In this document: in pieces, positions 48,745-57,608 of the stretch | How positions within the stretch are numbered: the stretch's first letter is position 1 | Layout: every line of letters begins with the position of its first letter | Assembly (NCBI RefSeq): GCF_002910915.1 | Contig: NZ_NEUF01000130.1 | Span: forward strand, 1-63,972 | Reading direction: 5' to 3' | DNA from: Streptomyces sp. SM10 | GTDB lineage: Bacteria; Actinomycetota; Actinomycetes; Streptomycetales; Streptomycetaceae | Length of the DNA: 63,972 nt | The notes under the pieces: generated by a model | The model's input: the letters and a program-made list of their open reading frames with translations, nothing else | Databases searched by the model: none | What the model was told of the DNA's origin: nothing | Position numbers and translations under genes: made by a program

Positions 48745-49527
48745 GTGCCGCGCATGCTCGACGTCAGCGAGGACGTACGCGCCGAGATCGGCGATGCCGA
48801 AGCCGACCGGCTGCTCGTCGGCGACAGTGCCCCAGGCAGTTACGACTGCACCTCGTGCCGCACTCCCGGCGATTCCGACCAGGAGCGCACCAGCACGGTG
48901 CTCTTCGTGGGCGACGAGACCGCCGTGCTGGCCTTCGCCCACGCGACCTGCATCCCCTCGCAGGTCGTCCAGGTCGCGGAGGACCAGCTCCAGGGCGCCG
49001 TGCGGTCCATCACCGGCAGCGAGCCACAGAATCCGGAGGGCCTCATGCCCGAACAGGCCGTCCTCGGCATCACCAGCGGCCTCGTCCTCATCGAGGACGA
49101 CCTCCGCCCGGCCCTGGTCGTCGAACCGACGGGCCCGATCGCCCGGCCCGGGACGGACGGCAGCGGCGGTGACCAGTTCCTCCAGCTGCTGCTGGAGCAG
49201 GGCTTCCTGCCCACTCCCCATCTGAACCGGCTGCCCGGTGTCCTGCCCGGCTGGTCCGTGCTCCTCGCCATGGGCCAGCTGCACGCCGTGCTGCAGCCCG
49301 GCGCCGGCGGCGGCAGCCCCGTCGCGTGGTGGCAGGCCCACCAGCCGCTCCAGGTCACCGAGGGATGGCGGACCGCGGCGAACAAGGCGCAGAGCGTGCT
49401 GGTCTTCGCCGCACCCGCGGGGTCCATCGGTCAGCAGCCGCGCGAGGACCTGCTCCGTGACGCGCTGGACAAGGCCGCCGTCAACGGCCTCCTGGTCGCC
49501 GCGACGATGCCGCTGGCCGGGACCTGA
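48745..49527 (+). CDS. conserved hypothetical protein with CxxC motif (260 aa)
   Basis: A 260-residue protein seen widely in Streptomyces, as I recall, but without assigned function. It has YDCTSCRTPGD near residue 30 and a lone later cysteine in HATCIPSQ. The second half (about 110-255) looks like an alpha/beta domain with FLQLLLEQGFLPTPHLNRLP and PVAWWQ elements. No signal peptide or helix anchors it. The GTG at 48745 is favoured by GAGGAG six bases upstream; the ATG at 48697 would add 16 residues rich in proline and glutamate. Confidence 0.72.
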   Translation: MPRMLDVSEDVRAEIGDAEADRLLVGDSAPGSYDCTSCRTPGDSDQERTSTVLFVGDETAVLAFAHATCIPSQVVQVAEDQLQGAVRSITGSEPQNPEGLMPEQAVLGITSGLVLIEDDLRPALVVEPTGPIARPGTDGSGGDQFLQLLLEQGFLPTPHLNRLPGVLPGWSVLLAMGQLHAVLQPGAGGGSPVAWWQAHQPLQVTEGWRTAANKAQSVLVFAAPAGSIGQQPREDLLRDALDKAAVNGLLVAATMPLAGT

Positions 49528-49616
49528 GCGTGTCCGTGTCGCGCTCCCCCGCCCGCCGAACAGCGATTTCTCCGTCCGGCCCGCATCCGACGGGCGGTGA
49601 GGTCGTTGGCACCTAC

Positions 49617-49970
49617 GTGCACTCATACGACCCTCCTCGCCAGCAGCAGACCCCGATTCCGGCCATGCGCCCGTCGCAGGACCCCTCGGGCGGCAAGTCC
49701 CCCACCCCGATCTACGACGCCCTGTACACCGAGTACAGGCGATCGTTCCGGGCGCTTCCCGGGGATCGCACGGGTGAGGAGAATCTCGGCTTCAGAACGT
49801 TCGGCATCGGAATGTTCGGCAGCCGTGCACCGCTGAGCGGCCGTACGGCCGCGAACGCCCAGGGAAGCCACAGCGCCGGCGGTGGCAACCCCGGTTCCTG
49901 GCAGCGGGTGGGACGCCACGCGGGACACGCCCGGCCCGCGGCACTGCCGCCCGGGTCCACGGAAGCCTGA
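49617..49970 (+). CDS. small conserved hypothetical protein (117 aa)
   Basis: A 117-residue protein with the segment HSYDPPRQQQTPIPAMRPSQ and SPTPIYDALYTEYRRSFRAL followed by a glycine- and alanine-rich tail. I recall similar small proteins next to the same neighbour in other Streptomyces, where the PIYDALYxEYRR part is the most conserved. Start is uncertain: GTG at 49617 begins VHSYDPP and fits relatives, but the GGTGAGG upstream is 13 bases away; an ATG at 49530 would give a 146-residue form. Function unknown. Confidence 0.6.
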   Translation: MHSYDPPRQQQTPIPAMRPSQDPSGGKSPTPIYDALYTEYRRSFRALPGDRTGEENLGFRTFGIGMFGSRAPLSGRTAANAQGSHSAGGGNPGSWQRVGRHAGHARPAALPPGSTEA

Positions 49971-49993
49971 CGTACACGGGCGCCCGACGTATA

Positions 49994-50040
49994 CGGCGAA
50001 GCCCCGGACCCCGCGCTCTGCGGGGTCCGGGGCTTCGCCG
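49994..50040. terminator. very strong bidirectional terminator
   Basis: A perfect 21-bp stem with a 5-nt loop (left arm begins CGGCGAAGCCCC, right arm ends GGGGCTTCGCCG). It separates the small hypothetical from the der operon end. Confidence 0.85.
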
Positions 50041-50049
50041 TGAGGCTGT

Positions 50050-51519
50050 CTACTTCTTGCGGCCGCGCTTCTCGCGGACCCGCACCGAGATGTGCAGGGG
50101 CGTGCCCTCGAAGCCGAACTCCTCACGCAGCCGGCGTTCGACGAAGCGGCGGTAGCCGTGCTCCAGGAAGCCGGACGAGAAGAGCACGAACCGCGGCGGC
50201 TTGGTGCCCGCCTGGGTGCCGAAGAGGATGCGGGGCTGCTTGCCGCCGCGCACCGGGTGCGGGTGGGAGGCGACGATCTCGCCGAGGAAGGCGTTGAGCC
50301 TGCCGGTGGGTACGCGGGTCTCCCAGCCCTCGATCGCGGTCTCGATCGCGGGGACCAGCTTCTCCATGTGCCGGCCGGTGACGGCCGAGACGTTGACGCG
50401 GGGGGCCCAGGCGACCTGTGCGAGCTCGGTCTCGATCTCGCGCTCGAGGTAGTAGCGGCGCTCCTCGTCGAGGGTGTCCCACTTGTTGAAGGCGAGGACG
50501 ATCGCGCGGCCCGCCTCCACGGCCATCGTGACGATCCGCTGGTCCTGCACGCTGATGGACTCGCTCGAGTCGATCAGGATGACGGCGACCTCAGCCTTCT
50601 CCACGGCGGCCGCGGTGCGCAGCGAGGCGTAGTAGTCCGCGCCTTCCTGGAGGTGCACCTTGCGGCGGATACCGGCGGTGTCGATGAACTTCCAGGTGAT
50701 GCCGCCGAGCTCGATCAGCTCGTCGACCGGGTCGCGGGTGGTGCCGGCGAGCGAGTTGACGACGACGCGGTCCTCGTTGGCCACCTTGTTGAGGAGCGAG
50801 GACTTGCCGACGTTCGGGCGGCCGATGAGCGCGATCCGGCGGGGGCCGCCGAGCGCGGCCCCGAAGGACTGGGCCGGGGCCTCGGGCAGGGCCTCCAGGA
50901 CGGCGTCCAGCATGTCGCCGGTGCCTCGGCCGTGCAGGGAGGAGACCGGGTGCGGCTCGCCGAGGCCCAGCGACCAGAGCGCGGTGGCGTCGGCCTCGCC
51001 GCTCTGTCCGTCGACCTTGTTGGCGCACAGGACGACGGGCTTGCCGGCGCGGCGCAGCAGCTTGACGACGGCCTCGTCGGTGTCGGTGGCGCCGACGGTG
51101 GCGTCGACCACGAAGACGACCGCGTCGGCCGTCTCGATGGCGTACTCGGCCTGGGCGGCGACGGAGGCGTCGAGGCCCAGCACGTCCTGCTCCCAGCCGC
51201 CGGTGTCGATGACCTTGAAGCGGCGGCCGGCCCACTCGGCCTCGTAGCTGACGCGGTCACGGGTGACGCCGGGCTTGTCCTGGACGACTGCCTCGCGGCG
51301 GCCGATGATCCGGTTCACCAGGGTCGACTTGCCGACATTGGGGCGGCCGACGACGGCGAGCGCGGGAAGGGGGCCGTGACCGGCCTCACCGATCGCACCC
51401 TCGACGTCCTCGGGGTCGAACCCCTCCTGCGCGGCGAGCTCCATGAACTCCGCGTACTCGGCATCGCCAAGTGCTCCGTGCTCGTGGTCCGAGCCGCCGG
51501 AGTGAATCTGGTCGTTCAT
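50050..51519 (-). CDS. der: ribosome-assembly GTPase Der (EngA)
   Basis: A 489-residue twin-domain GTPase. Domain 1 has GRPNVGKST and DTGGW; domain 2 has GRPNVGKSS and DTAGIRRK; each is followed by an NKxD-type site (ANKVDG; FNKWDT). A KH-like domain follows and ends with a basic tail (RVREKRGRKK). The N-terminal 50 residues are an acidic extension usual in actinobacteria. Der is needed for 50S subunit maturation. ATG at 51519 has GAGGA nine bases upstream. It is the last gene of the leftward aroH-tyrA-cmk-plsC-der run, 56 bp after plsC. Confidence 0.95.
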   Translation of the reverse strand: MNDQIHSGGSDHEHGALGDAEYAEFMELAAQEGFDPEDVEGAIGEAGHGPLPALAVVGRPNVGKSTLVNRIIGRREAVVQDKPGVTRDRVSYEAEWAGRRFKVIDTGGWEQDVLGLDASVAAQAEYAIETADAVVFVVDATVGATDTDEAVVKLLRRAGKPVVLCANKVDGQSGEADATALWSLGLGEPHPVSSLHGRGTGDMLDAVLEALPEAPAQSFGAALGGPRRIALIGRPNVGKSSLLNKVANEDRVVVNSLAGTTRDPVDELIELGGITWKFIDTAGIRRKVHLQEGADYYASLRTAAAVEKAEVAVILIDSSESISVQDQRIVTMAVEAGRAIVLAFNKWDTLDEERRYYLEREIETELAQVAWAPRVNVSAVTGRHMEKLVPAIETAIEGWETRVPTGRLNAFLGEIVASHPHPVRGGKQPRILFGTQAGTKPPRFVLFSSGFLEHGYRRFVERRLREEFGFEGTPLHISVRVREKRGRKK

Positions 51520-51575
51520 GAAGTCCGTTCCTCTTTGCATCATCATCGATGGGCCACGATCGCGCGGCCCACTAC

Positions 51576-52244
51576 TCAAGTCTTAACAGGGCGCCCGGTG
51601 AGACGCCTGGCGTTTTCCAGGTGCGCGGTCAGCTCCCCCTGGATCCGCAGCGTGGCCTCGTCCAGCGCCTTCCTCGTGCGCCGCCCGCTGCCGTCACCGG
51701 CCTGGAAGGCGTCGCCGAAGACGACGTCGACCCGGCTGCGCAGCGGAGGCAGTGCCCCTGTCAACCGTCCGCGGCGCTCGGTGCTTCCCAGCACCGCGAC
51801 GGGGACGATCGGCGCCCCGCCGCGCACCGCGAAGTAGGCGAGCCCCGCGCGCAGGGAGGCGAAGTCGCCCTCGCCCCTGGTGCCCTCGGGGAAGATCCCG
51901 AGGACGCCGCCGTCGTCCAGCACGCCGAGTGCCTGCGTGATGGCGGTGCGGTCGACGGTCGTGCGGTCCACCTTGAGCTGCCCGATTCCGCGCAGGAACG
52001 GGTCGAGGGGGCCGACGAACGCCTCCTTCTTGATGAGGAAGTGGACGGGCCGGGGCGCGGTGCCCATCAGCATCGGTCCGTCGAGATTGTGCGCGTGGTT
52101 CACCGCGAGTATGACGGGTCCCGCGGTGGGGACCCGCCACGCGCCGAGCACACGCGGCCTGAACAGCCCGTACATGAGCCCGATGCCGATGCCGCGCCCG
52201 ACGGCCGCTCCGCGCTGTGTCGGCGCGGCGGTGGCTTCGGTCAC
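51576..52244 (-). CDS. plsC: 1-acyl-sn-glycerol-3-phosphate acyltransferase (PlsC-like)
   Basis: A 222-residue acyltransferase. Block I is NHAHNLDGP (the H-x4-D catalytic pair), block II includes the FLIKKEAF region, block III is FPEGTR and block IV IVPVAVLGS. It moves an acyl chain to lysophosphatidic acid or a related acceptor at the inner face of the membrane. The GTG at 52244 overlaps the cmk stop codon (GTGA), which sets the start. The position between cmk and der is shared by many actinobacteria. Confidence 0.9.
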   Translation of the reverse strand: MTEATAAPTQRGAAVGRGIGIGLMYGLFRPRVLGAWRVPTAGPVILAVNHAHNLDGPMLMGTAPRPVHFLIKKEAFVGPLDPFLRGIGQLKVDRTTVDRTAITQALGVLDDGGVLGIFPEGTRGEGDFASLRAGLAYFAVRGGAPIVPVAVLGSTERRGRLTGALPPLRSRVDVVFGDAFQAGDGSGRRTRKALDEATLRIQGELTAHLENARRLTGRPVKT

Positions 52245-52957
52245 TTCGCGGCCTGCTTCTCCCCGACGAGGGTGACGACGCACTCGATGACCTGCGCGAG
52301 GGTCAGCTCGGTGGTGTCCACCTCGACGGCGTCGCCGGCCTTGGCCAGTGGGGAGGTCTTCCGGCCGGAGTCGGCCGCGTCCCGCTTGACCAGCGCTTCC
52401 CGGGTGGCGGCGAGGTCGGAACCCTTGAGCTCACCGCTGCGGCGGGCGGCGCGCGCCTCCGGGGAGGCGGTCAGGAAGATCTTGATGTCGGCGTCGGGCA
52501 GCACGGTGGTGCCGATGTCACGCCCCTCGACGACGATGCCCCGCTCGGCCTCCGCGGCGATCGAGCGCTGGAGCTCGGTGATCAGGGCGCGCACCTCGGG
52601 TACGGCGCTGACGGCGCTGACCTGGGAGGTGACCTCAGGAGTACGGATCGGGCCCGCGGCGTCCTCGCCGTCGACGGTGATCGTCGGGGCGGACGGGTCC
52701 GTGCCGGAGACGATGACCGGCTTGGCGGCGGCCATGGCGATCTCGGCCGGGTTCCGCACGTCGATACCGTTGTTCAGCATCCACCACGTGATCGCCCGGT
52801 ACTGGGCGCCGGTGTCCAGGTAGCTCAGACCGAGCTGGGCGGCGACGGCCTTGGAGGTGCTCGACTTGCCGGTGCCGGAGGGCCCGTCGATGGCGACGAT
52901 CACTGTGGCCGGGGCGGTCCGGGCGGCAGCGCTTACGGTTTCCACGGTGGTGGACAC
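52241..52957 (-). CDS. cmk: cytidylate kinase
   Basis: A 238-residue kinase for CMP and dCMP. The P-loop is GPSGTGKSS (about 25-33), followed by YLDTGAQYRAITWW in the NMP-binding region, GRDIGTTVLPDADIKIFLTA and the R-rich lid element ARRSGELKG. It feeds CTP and dCTP pools. The GTG at 52957 is the conventional start though AGGAAG abuts it; a GTG four codons in (52945) is possible. It is followed directly by plsC with 4-bp overlap. Confidence 0.93.
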   Translation of the reverse strand: MSTTVETVSAAARTAPATVIVAIDGPSGTGKSSTSKAVAAQLGLSYLDTGAQYRAITWWMLNNGIDVRNPAEIAMAAAKPVIVSGTDPSAPTITVDGEDAAGPIRTPEVTSQVSAVSAVPEVRALITELQRSIAAEAERGIVVEGRDIGTTVLPDADIKIFLTASPEARAARRSGELKGSDLAATREALVKRDAADSGRKTSPLAKAGDAVEVDTTELTLAQVIECVVTLVGEKQAAK

Positions 52958-53080
52958 CTTCCTGGTACACGGGGAGCGGGCGGAGCGGGGCAGGACAGAC
53001 TGGAGCGCCCTCCCCCAAGGTTACCGAGTGCCGGAAGCGCCTTTGCACCCCTGCCTCCCTGCCCCTGTCCCGGAGGGCCC

Positions 53081-54166
53081 TCAGGGGCGGATCGACCAGC
53101 CGCGCTCACTGAGGGCCGTGCTCAGCGCAGGGGCGGCGCTCGGCTCCACCATCAGTTGGACCAGCCCGGCCTGCTGGCCGGTGGCGTGCTCGATGCGGAC
53201 GTCCTCGATGTTGACGCCGGCCTTTCCCGCGTCGGCGAAGATCGCGGCCAGCTCGCCCGGCCGGTCGCTGATGAGCACGGCGACGACCTCGTACGACGCC
53301 GGGGCGGCCCCGTGCTTGCCGGGGACCCTGACGCGGCCCGCGTTGCCGCGGCGCAGGACGTCCTCGATGCCTTCGGTGCCCGTGCGGCGCTCCTCCTCGT
53401 CGGCGGACTGCAGACCGCGCAGCGCCCGGACCGTCTCGTCCAGGTCGGCGGCGACACCGGCCAGGACGTCGGCGACCGGGCCGGGGTTGGCGGAGAGGAT
53501 CTCCACCCACATCCGGGGGTCGGAGGCCGCGATGCGGGTCACGTCCCTGATCCCCTGACCGCACAGCCGCACGGCGGTCTCGTCGGCCTCCTCCAGCCGG
53601 GCGGCGACCATGGAGGAGATCAGCTGCGGGGTGTGGGAGACGAGCGCGACGGCGCGGTCGTGGGCGTCGGCGTCCATGACGACCGGGACGGCGCGGCAGA
53701 GTGCGACCAGTTCCAGCGCGAGGTTGAGGACCTCGGTGTCGGTCTCACGGGTCGGTGTGAGGACCCAGGGGCGGCCCTCGAAGAGGTCGGCGGTGGCCGC
53801 GAGGGGACCGGAGCGCTCCTTGCCCGCCATGGGGTGCGTGCCGATGTAGGGCGTGAGGTCGACGCCGAGCGCCTCCAGTTCGCGGCGTGGACCGCCCTTG
53901 ACGCTGGCGACGTCGAGGTAGGCGCGGGCGATCCCGTCGTGCATGGCCGTGGCGAGCACGGACGCGGTGTGGGCGGGCGGTACGGCGACGACCGCCAGGT
54001 CGACGCGCCCCTCGGGCGCCTCGTCCGTACCGGCGCCGAGCGCGGCGGCGGTGCGCGCCGAGGAGGCGTCGCGGTCGACCAGGTGCACCTGGATGCCGCG
54101 TCCCGCGAGGGCGAGGGCGGCGGAGGTGCCGACCAGGCCCGTTCCGATGACGAGGGCTGTTCTCAC
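53081..54166 (-). CDS. tyrA: prephenate dehydrogenase with C-terminal ACT domain
   Basis: A 361-residue enzyme of tyrosine synthesis. An N-terminal Rossmann domain has VIGTGLVGTSAALAL and VVAVPPAHT. The catalytic region has GTHPMAGKERSG, with the active-site His, and SHTPQLISSMVA. An ACT domain (about 290-361, SYEVVAVLISDRPGELAAIF) gives feedback by tyrosine. The GTG at 54166 overlaps the aroH stop (GTGA). Together with chorismate mutase upstream it takes chorismate to 4-hydroxyphenylpyruvate in two coupled steps. Confidence 0.94.
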   Translation of the reverse strand: MRTALVIGTGLVGTSAALALAGRGIQVHLVDRDASSARTAAALGAGTDEAPEGRVDLAVVAVPPAHTASVLATAMHDGIARAYLDVASVKGGPRRELEALGVDLTPYIGTHPMAGKERSGPLAATADLFEGRPWVLTPTRETDTEVLNLALELVALCRAVPVVMDADAHDRAVALVSHTPQLISSMVAARLEEADETAVRLCGQGIRDVTRIAASDPRMWVEILSANPGPVADVLAGVAADLDETVRALRGLQSADEEERRTGTEGIEDVLRRGNAGRVRVPGKHGAAPASYEVVAVLISDRPGELAAIFADAGKAGVNIEDVRIEHATGQQAGLVQLMVEPSAAPALSTALSERGWSIRP

Positions 54167-54525
54167 TGGGCGATGTCCTTGCGGAGGGAGCCGGTGGCGC
54201 CGAGGTAGACGTGGCTGATCTCCGCCTTGGAGAGATACGTCTCCACGTGGGCGAGTATGCGGACGACGCGGGGCATGGCCCCGGTGATGTCCAGCTCCTG
54301 TGCGCAGATCAGCGGTACGTCGACGATGCCGAGTCCACGGGCGGCGGCTGCGGGGAAGTCGCTGTGGAGGTCGGGGGTGGCGGTGAACCACACGCTGATC
54401 AGGTCGTCGGCGACGATCTGGTTGCGCTCCAGGACCTCGGTGAGGAGTTCGCTCACCCGCTCGTCCATGTGACCGGCTTCGTCCCGGTCCAGCTGGACGG
54501 CTCCACGGACTGCTCGTACCGCCAC
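54163..54525 (-). CDS. aroH: AroH-type chorismate mutase
   Basis: A 120-residue monofunctional chorismate mutase of the trimeric AroH fold. It starts VAVRAVRGAVQLDRDEAGHM, contains the active-site arginine in VRAVRGA and continues FTATPDLHSDFPA and VPLICAQELDITGAMPRVVR, with the second conserved arginine. It converts chorismate to prephenate for the adjacent TyrA. GTG at 54525 is fixed by GAGGGG six bases upstream. First gene of the operon; no promoter element is certain. Confidence 0.93.
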   Translation of the reverse strand: MAVRAVRGAVQLDRDEAGHMDERVSELLTEVLERNQIVADDLISVWFTATPDLHSDFPAAAARGLGIVDVPLICAQELDITGAMPRVVRILAHVETYLSKAEISHVYLGATGSLRKDIAQ

Positions 54526-54744
54526 GTCGTACCCCTCGTCGCTTCGTGCTGTGTGCCCTTTCAGCCTAGAGGGGCGGGGGGCGGCCCGGTCACCGTGCTC
54601 TGTCCGTGAGACGCGGTGGCGGGGGCGCCGCTCCGTGGCGCACCCGGTCGGGCGCATCCACCGCCGTGTCGTGGGGCCGGGACGCCGGGCGGGGTGACGA
54701 TGCCTGTCATCAGCCCCTGCATCGATCACCCTGCGAGGAGAAGC

Positions 54745-55182
54745 ATGAAGGCACGGCGAAGGACGGTCCTGACGGCGGGAGCGGCGGCACTGGTGACCGG
54801 CTGCGGCTCGTCCGGGGACGGGGACGGGACCGAGGAGAGCTCCCCGGCCGTCTCCGGGGACGTGAGCTCCCCGACCGCCCCGGGGGGCGAGGAGCTGACG
54901 AGGACCGCCGACATCCCGGTGGGCGGCGGGAGGATCTTCAAGGACCGCAAGGTGGTGGTGACCCAGCCGGCCGCCGGGGAGTTCAAGGCGTTCTCCGCGG
55001 TGTGCACCCACGCGGGCTGTATCGTCGCCGCGGTCGCCGACGGCACCATCGACTGTGCCTGCCACGGGAGCAGGTTCAGCATCGGGGACGGGACCGTCGA
55101 GCAGGGACCGGCCACGCGCGCGCTGCCCGCCGAACGGATCACGGTCGAGGGCGAGGGCATCCGGCTCGGGCAGGGCGCGTAG
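54745..55182 (+). CDS. Rieske [2Fe-2S] lipoprotein
   Basis: A 145-residue exported protein. N-terminal KARRRTVLTAGAAALVTGCG combines a twin-arginine-like signal with a lipobox (VTGC, Cys20), so a membrane-tethered lipoprotein is likely. A Ser/Gly/Glu-rich linker precedes the Rieske domain. Cluster ligands are C87 and H89 (CTHAGC) and C104 and H107 (CACHGSRF); C92 and C106 form the usual disulfide. It is a small electron carrier; partner unknown. ATG at 54745 has GAGGAG four bases upstream. Confidence 0.9.
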   Translation: MKARRRTVLTAGAAALVTGCGSSGDGDGTEESSPAVSGDVSSPTAPGGEELTRTADIPVGGGRIFKDRKVVVTQPAAGEFKAFSAVCTHAGCIVAAVADGTIDCACHGSRFSIGDGTVEQGPATRALPAERITVEGEGIRLGQGA

Positions 55183-55192
55183 CCTCGCGCGC

Positions 55193-55888
55193 ATGATCAC
55201 CCCTGACGACGAACGGCTGGTGCGGGAGCACACGGTCTACGCGTGTGTGACGGGCTCGCGCGCCTTCGGGCTCGCCACCGACGACAGCGACACGGACCGG
55301 CGCGGGGTGTTCCTCGCGCCGACTCCGCTCTTCTGGGGCTTCACGAAGCCGCCCTCCCACGTCGAGGGGCCGGCCGACGAGCAGTTCTCCTGGGAGCTGG
55401 AGCGCTTCTGCGAGCTGGCGCTGCGGGCCAACCCCAATGTGCTGGAGTGCCTGCACTCGCCGGTCGTGGAGCGGATCGATGCCACGGGCGAGGAGCTCAT
55501 CGGACTGCGGGACGCCTTCCTGTCCCGGCAGGCCCACGGGACGTTCGTACGCTACGCGCTGGGCCAGCGCCGGAAGCTGGAGGCCGATGTCCGGGTGCAC
55601 GGCGCTCCGCGCTGGAAGCACGCCATGCACCTGCTACGGCTGCTGGCGTCCTGCCGGGACCTGCTGCGGACCGGCGAGCTGCGGATCGGGGTCGGTGACG
55701 CGCGTGAGGAGCTGCTGGCGGTGAAGCGGGGCGAGGTCCCGTGGTCCGAGGTGGAACGCCGGATGACCCGGCTGGCGCAGGAGAACGACGAGGCCGTCTC
55801 CCGCTCCCCGCTGCCGCCCGGGCCGGACCTGGAACGTGTGGAGGCGTTCCTGGTCCGGACCCGGCGGGCGTCGGCGGCGACCGGGTGA
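55193..55888 (+). CDS. predicted nucleotidyltransferase (COG3541-like)
   Basis: A 231-residue protein of the Pol beta-like nucleotidyltransferase fold. The signature is VTGSRAFGLATDDSDTDRRG, with G-S near residue 20 and the metal-binding D-x-D a dozen residues later. The FWGFTKPPSH and ALRANPNVLECLHSP elements are typical of this actinobacterial group. Relatives are uncharacterised; some are toxin-like or act on nucleic acids. The ATG at 55193 comes 10 bp after the Rieske gene stop, so both may be one transcript. Confidence 0.8.
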   Translation: MITPDDERLVREHTVYACVTGSRAFGLATDDSDTDRRGVFLAPTPLFWGFTKPPSHVEGPADEQFSWELERFCELALRANPNVLECLHSPVVERIDATGEELIGLRDAFLSRQAHGTFVRYALGQRRKLEADVRVHGAPRWKHAMHLLRLLASCRDLLRTGELRIGVGDAREELLAVKRGEVPWSEVERRMTRLAQENDEAVSRSPLPPGPDLERVEAFLVRTRRASAATG

Positions 55889-55889
55889 C

Positions 55890-56810
55890 TCAGGCGTGGT
55901 CCGCCGGGCGGCGGGCCACCCAGAGCTGACGGGTGGAACTGACGACCAGGTCGTCGCGGTGGCGCACGTCGGCGGGGCCGCCGTCGAGCAGGGTGGCGAG
56001 CGCGTCGAGGTCCACGGGGTCGGCACGGCCGTCGAGGGCGCCCCGGATGCGGCCGAGCACGAGGTGAGCGTAGTCGCCGACGCCGTCGGGCAGCGGGGCC
56101 CGCAGCTCCATCGCCTCGGTGCGCTCCTGCTCGACGGCGAGCCCCGCCTCGGTCAGCAGGGTGCCCCAGTCGGCGCCCAGGTGCGGCACCTGCTCGGCGT
56201 GGAGCGCGCCGAGCGCCTCACGGCAGCGGGTCTCCAGGCCGGGGCGGCCGGCGACGGCGTCCTCGGGAAGGAAGCGCGGCATCCCGTCCATCTCCGCGAC
56301 GGCCAGCAGCCCGCCGGGGCGCAGCGCGGTGCGGACACCGGCGAGGGCTGCGGCCGGGTCGTCCACGTGGTGCAGCGAGGCCGAGGCCCACACGAGGTCG
56401 GCGTCCTCGATGTCGCCGAGCCCGGCGCCGGCGTCCGTCTCCAGCGTTCGCACCCGGTCCTGAAGGCCCTTCGCGCGGGCCCTCCCGACGAGCAGCGCGA
56501 GCATGGAGCCAGAGCTGTCGACGGCGGTCACCCGGGCCTGGGGAAAGCGCTCCAGCAGGGCGAAGGTGCCGGCTCCGGTACCCGCGCCGAGGTCGACGAC
56601 GTGGGTGACGGCGTCTTCGGCGAGTTCTTCGATCCGGGCGGTGACCCCGGTGAGGTACGGGGCGAAGATCGCGGCGTCGAGGTCGAGCACCGCGACGAGG
56701 GTGTCGTCGTCCTGGGGTGTGTGCGCGTGCCCGTGCCCGCCTCCGTGAGCGCGGTGGTGGGCGGCGCCGTGCTGCTCAGGGCCCTGGGCGTGGGAAGTGG
56801 AGCGTGTCAT
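55890..56810 (-). CDS. class I SAM-dependent methyltransferase
   Basis: A 306-residue methyltransferase. A His/Gly-rich N-terminal stretch (HGAAHHRAHGGGHGHAH) may bind metal. Motif I is VVDLGAGTGAGTFALLE (about 70), motif II-like AVDSSGSML, and SASLHHVDDPAAAL follows, the pattern of ubiE-like enzymes. The substrate is unknown. The ATG at 56810 lacks a ribosome binding site and may be leaderless. It diverges from an XRE-cupin regulator 47 bp away, the likely controller of the pair. Confidence 0.83.
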   Translation of the reverse strand: MTRSTSHAQGPEQHGAAHHRAHGGGHGHAHTPQDDDTLVAVLDLDAAIFAPYLTGVTARIEELAEDAVTHVVDLGAGTGAGTFALLERFPQARVTAVDSSGSMLALLVGRARAKGLQDRVRTLETDAGAGLGDIEDADLVWASASLHHVDDPAAALAGVRTALRPGGLLAVAEMDGMPRFLPEDAVAGRPGLETRCREALGALHAEQVPHLGADWGTLLTEAGLAVEQERTEAMELRAPLPDGVGDYAHLVLGRIRGALDGRADPVDLDALATLLDGGPADVRHRDDLVVSSTRQLWVARRPADHA

Positions 56811-56830
56811 GGGACCGAGCCTACGAAGAC

Positions 56831-56867
56831 TTGCGCGCAACGCATACCCTCTTGCTCATGACGCAAG
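56831..56867. promoter_or_regulatory. palindromes in the 47-bp methyltransferase/regulator gap
   Basis: TTGCGCGCAA (56831-56840) is a perfect 10-bp palindrome. CTTGC-TCATGAC-GCAAG (56851-56867) is a second inverted repeat that overlaps the regulator start codon. Both share a TTGC/GCAA half-site, fitting autoregulation by the XRE-cupin protein. Confidence 0.5.
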
Positions 56868-57424
56868 AAGGAAGTGATCTCGACGGCCTCGTACGCAAAA
56901 GGGTCCGGGCCCTGCGGGCCGCGCACGGCTGGTCGCTCGACGACCTCGCCTCCCGCTGTCACCTCAGCGCCTCCACACTCAGCCGTATCGAGACGGGCCA
57001 CCGCAGGATCGCTCTCGACCAGCTGACCGTGATCGCCCGGGCCCTGGGCTCCTCGCTCGACCAGCTCGTCGAGGCCGCGGAGGACGACGTCGTCACCAAC
57101 CCCACGCACCATCCGGCTCACGGCCTGACCCAGTGGGCGGTGCGCGGTGAGCCGGGCGTCACGGTGGCCCGTATACGGCTGACCGTGCCTCCGCCCGAAG
57201 GGCCCTCGGCCCTGAAGGCGCATCCCGGCCGCGAGTGGTTCACGGTGCTGTCCGGCACGGTGGTGCTGCTGCTCGGCGAGCGGCGGCTCCGGGTCGAGGA
57301 GGGACAGGCGGCGGAGTTCACGACGATGCTCCCGCACGCGCTGGGCGCCGTCGGCGGCCCGGCCGAGATCCTCGGCATCTTCGACCGGGACGGCCGCCGC
57401 TCCCACCTGCGCGAGCGCGACTGA
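56858..57424 (+). CDS. XRE-family regulator with C-terminal cupin domain
   Basis: A 188-residue regulator. The helix-turn-helix (about 10-65) reads VRALRAAHGWSLDDLASRCH and then LSASTLSRIETGHRRIALDQ. The cupin (about 105-180) has the EWFTVLSGTVVLLLGERRLRV strand block and an HALGAVGGPAEILGIF end. Such proteins usually sense small metabolites and repress the adjacent gene, here the divergent methyltransferase. ATG at 56858 lies inside an inverted repeat. Half-site TTGC occurs twice in the gap. Confidence 0.88.
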   Translation: MTQEGSDLDGLVRKRVRALRAAHGWSLDDLASRCHLSASTLSRIETGHRRIALDQLTVIARALGSSLDQLVEAAEDDVVTNPTHHPAHGLTQWAVRGEPGVTVARIRLTVPPPEGPSALKAHPGREWFTVLSGTVVLLLGERRLRVEEGQAAEFTTMLPHALGAVGGPAEILGIFDRDGRRSHLRERD

Positions 57425-57608
57425 GGGAACGCGGCGCGGCCTGTGTCTGCCTCGCCCTGACCACGAAGTGGTCTCCCGCGAGGGGAAGCCGTACAGGTGG
57501 GCGCCCGAGGCCCGTCGCGAACAGGAGCGGGGAGGGCTCCCCGGCGAGTGCCGGAGTCAGGGCGGTGACCGGCGGTCAGGCCCCTCGCAGGAGTGTCGTG
57601 TCGATGTG

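Noticed and set aside
57459..57473. GACCAC-GAA-GTGGTC inverted repeat as terminator or operator
   Set aside because: Only 6-bp arms, no partner features, and the position behind the XRE gene gives no clear role.
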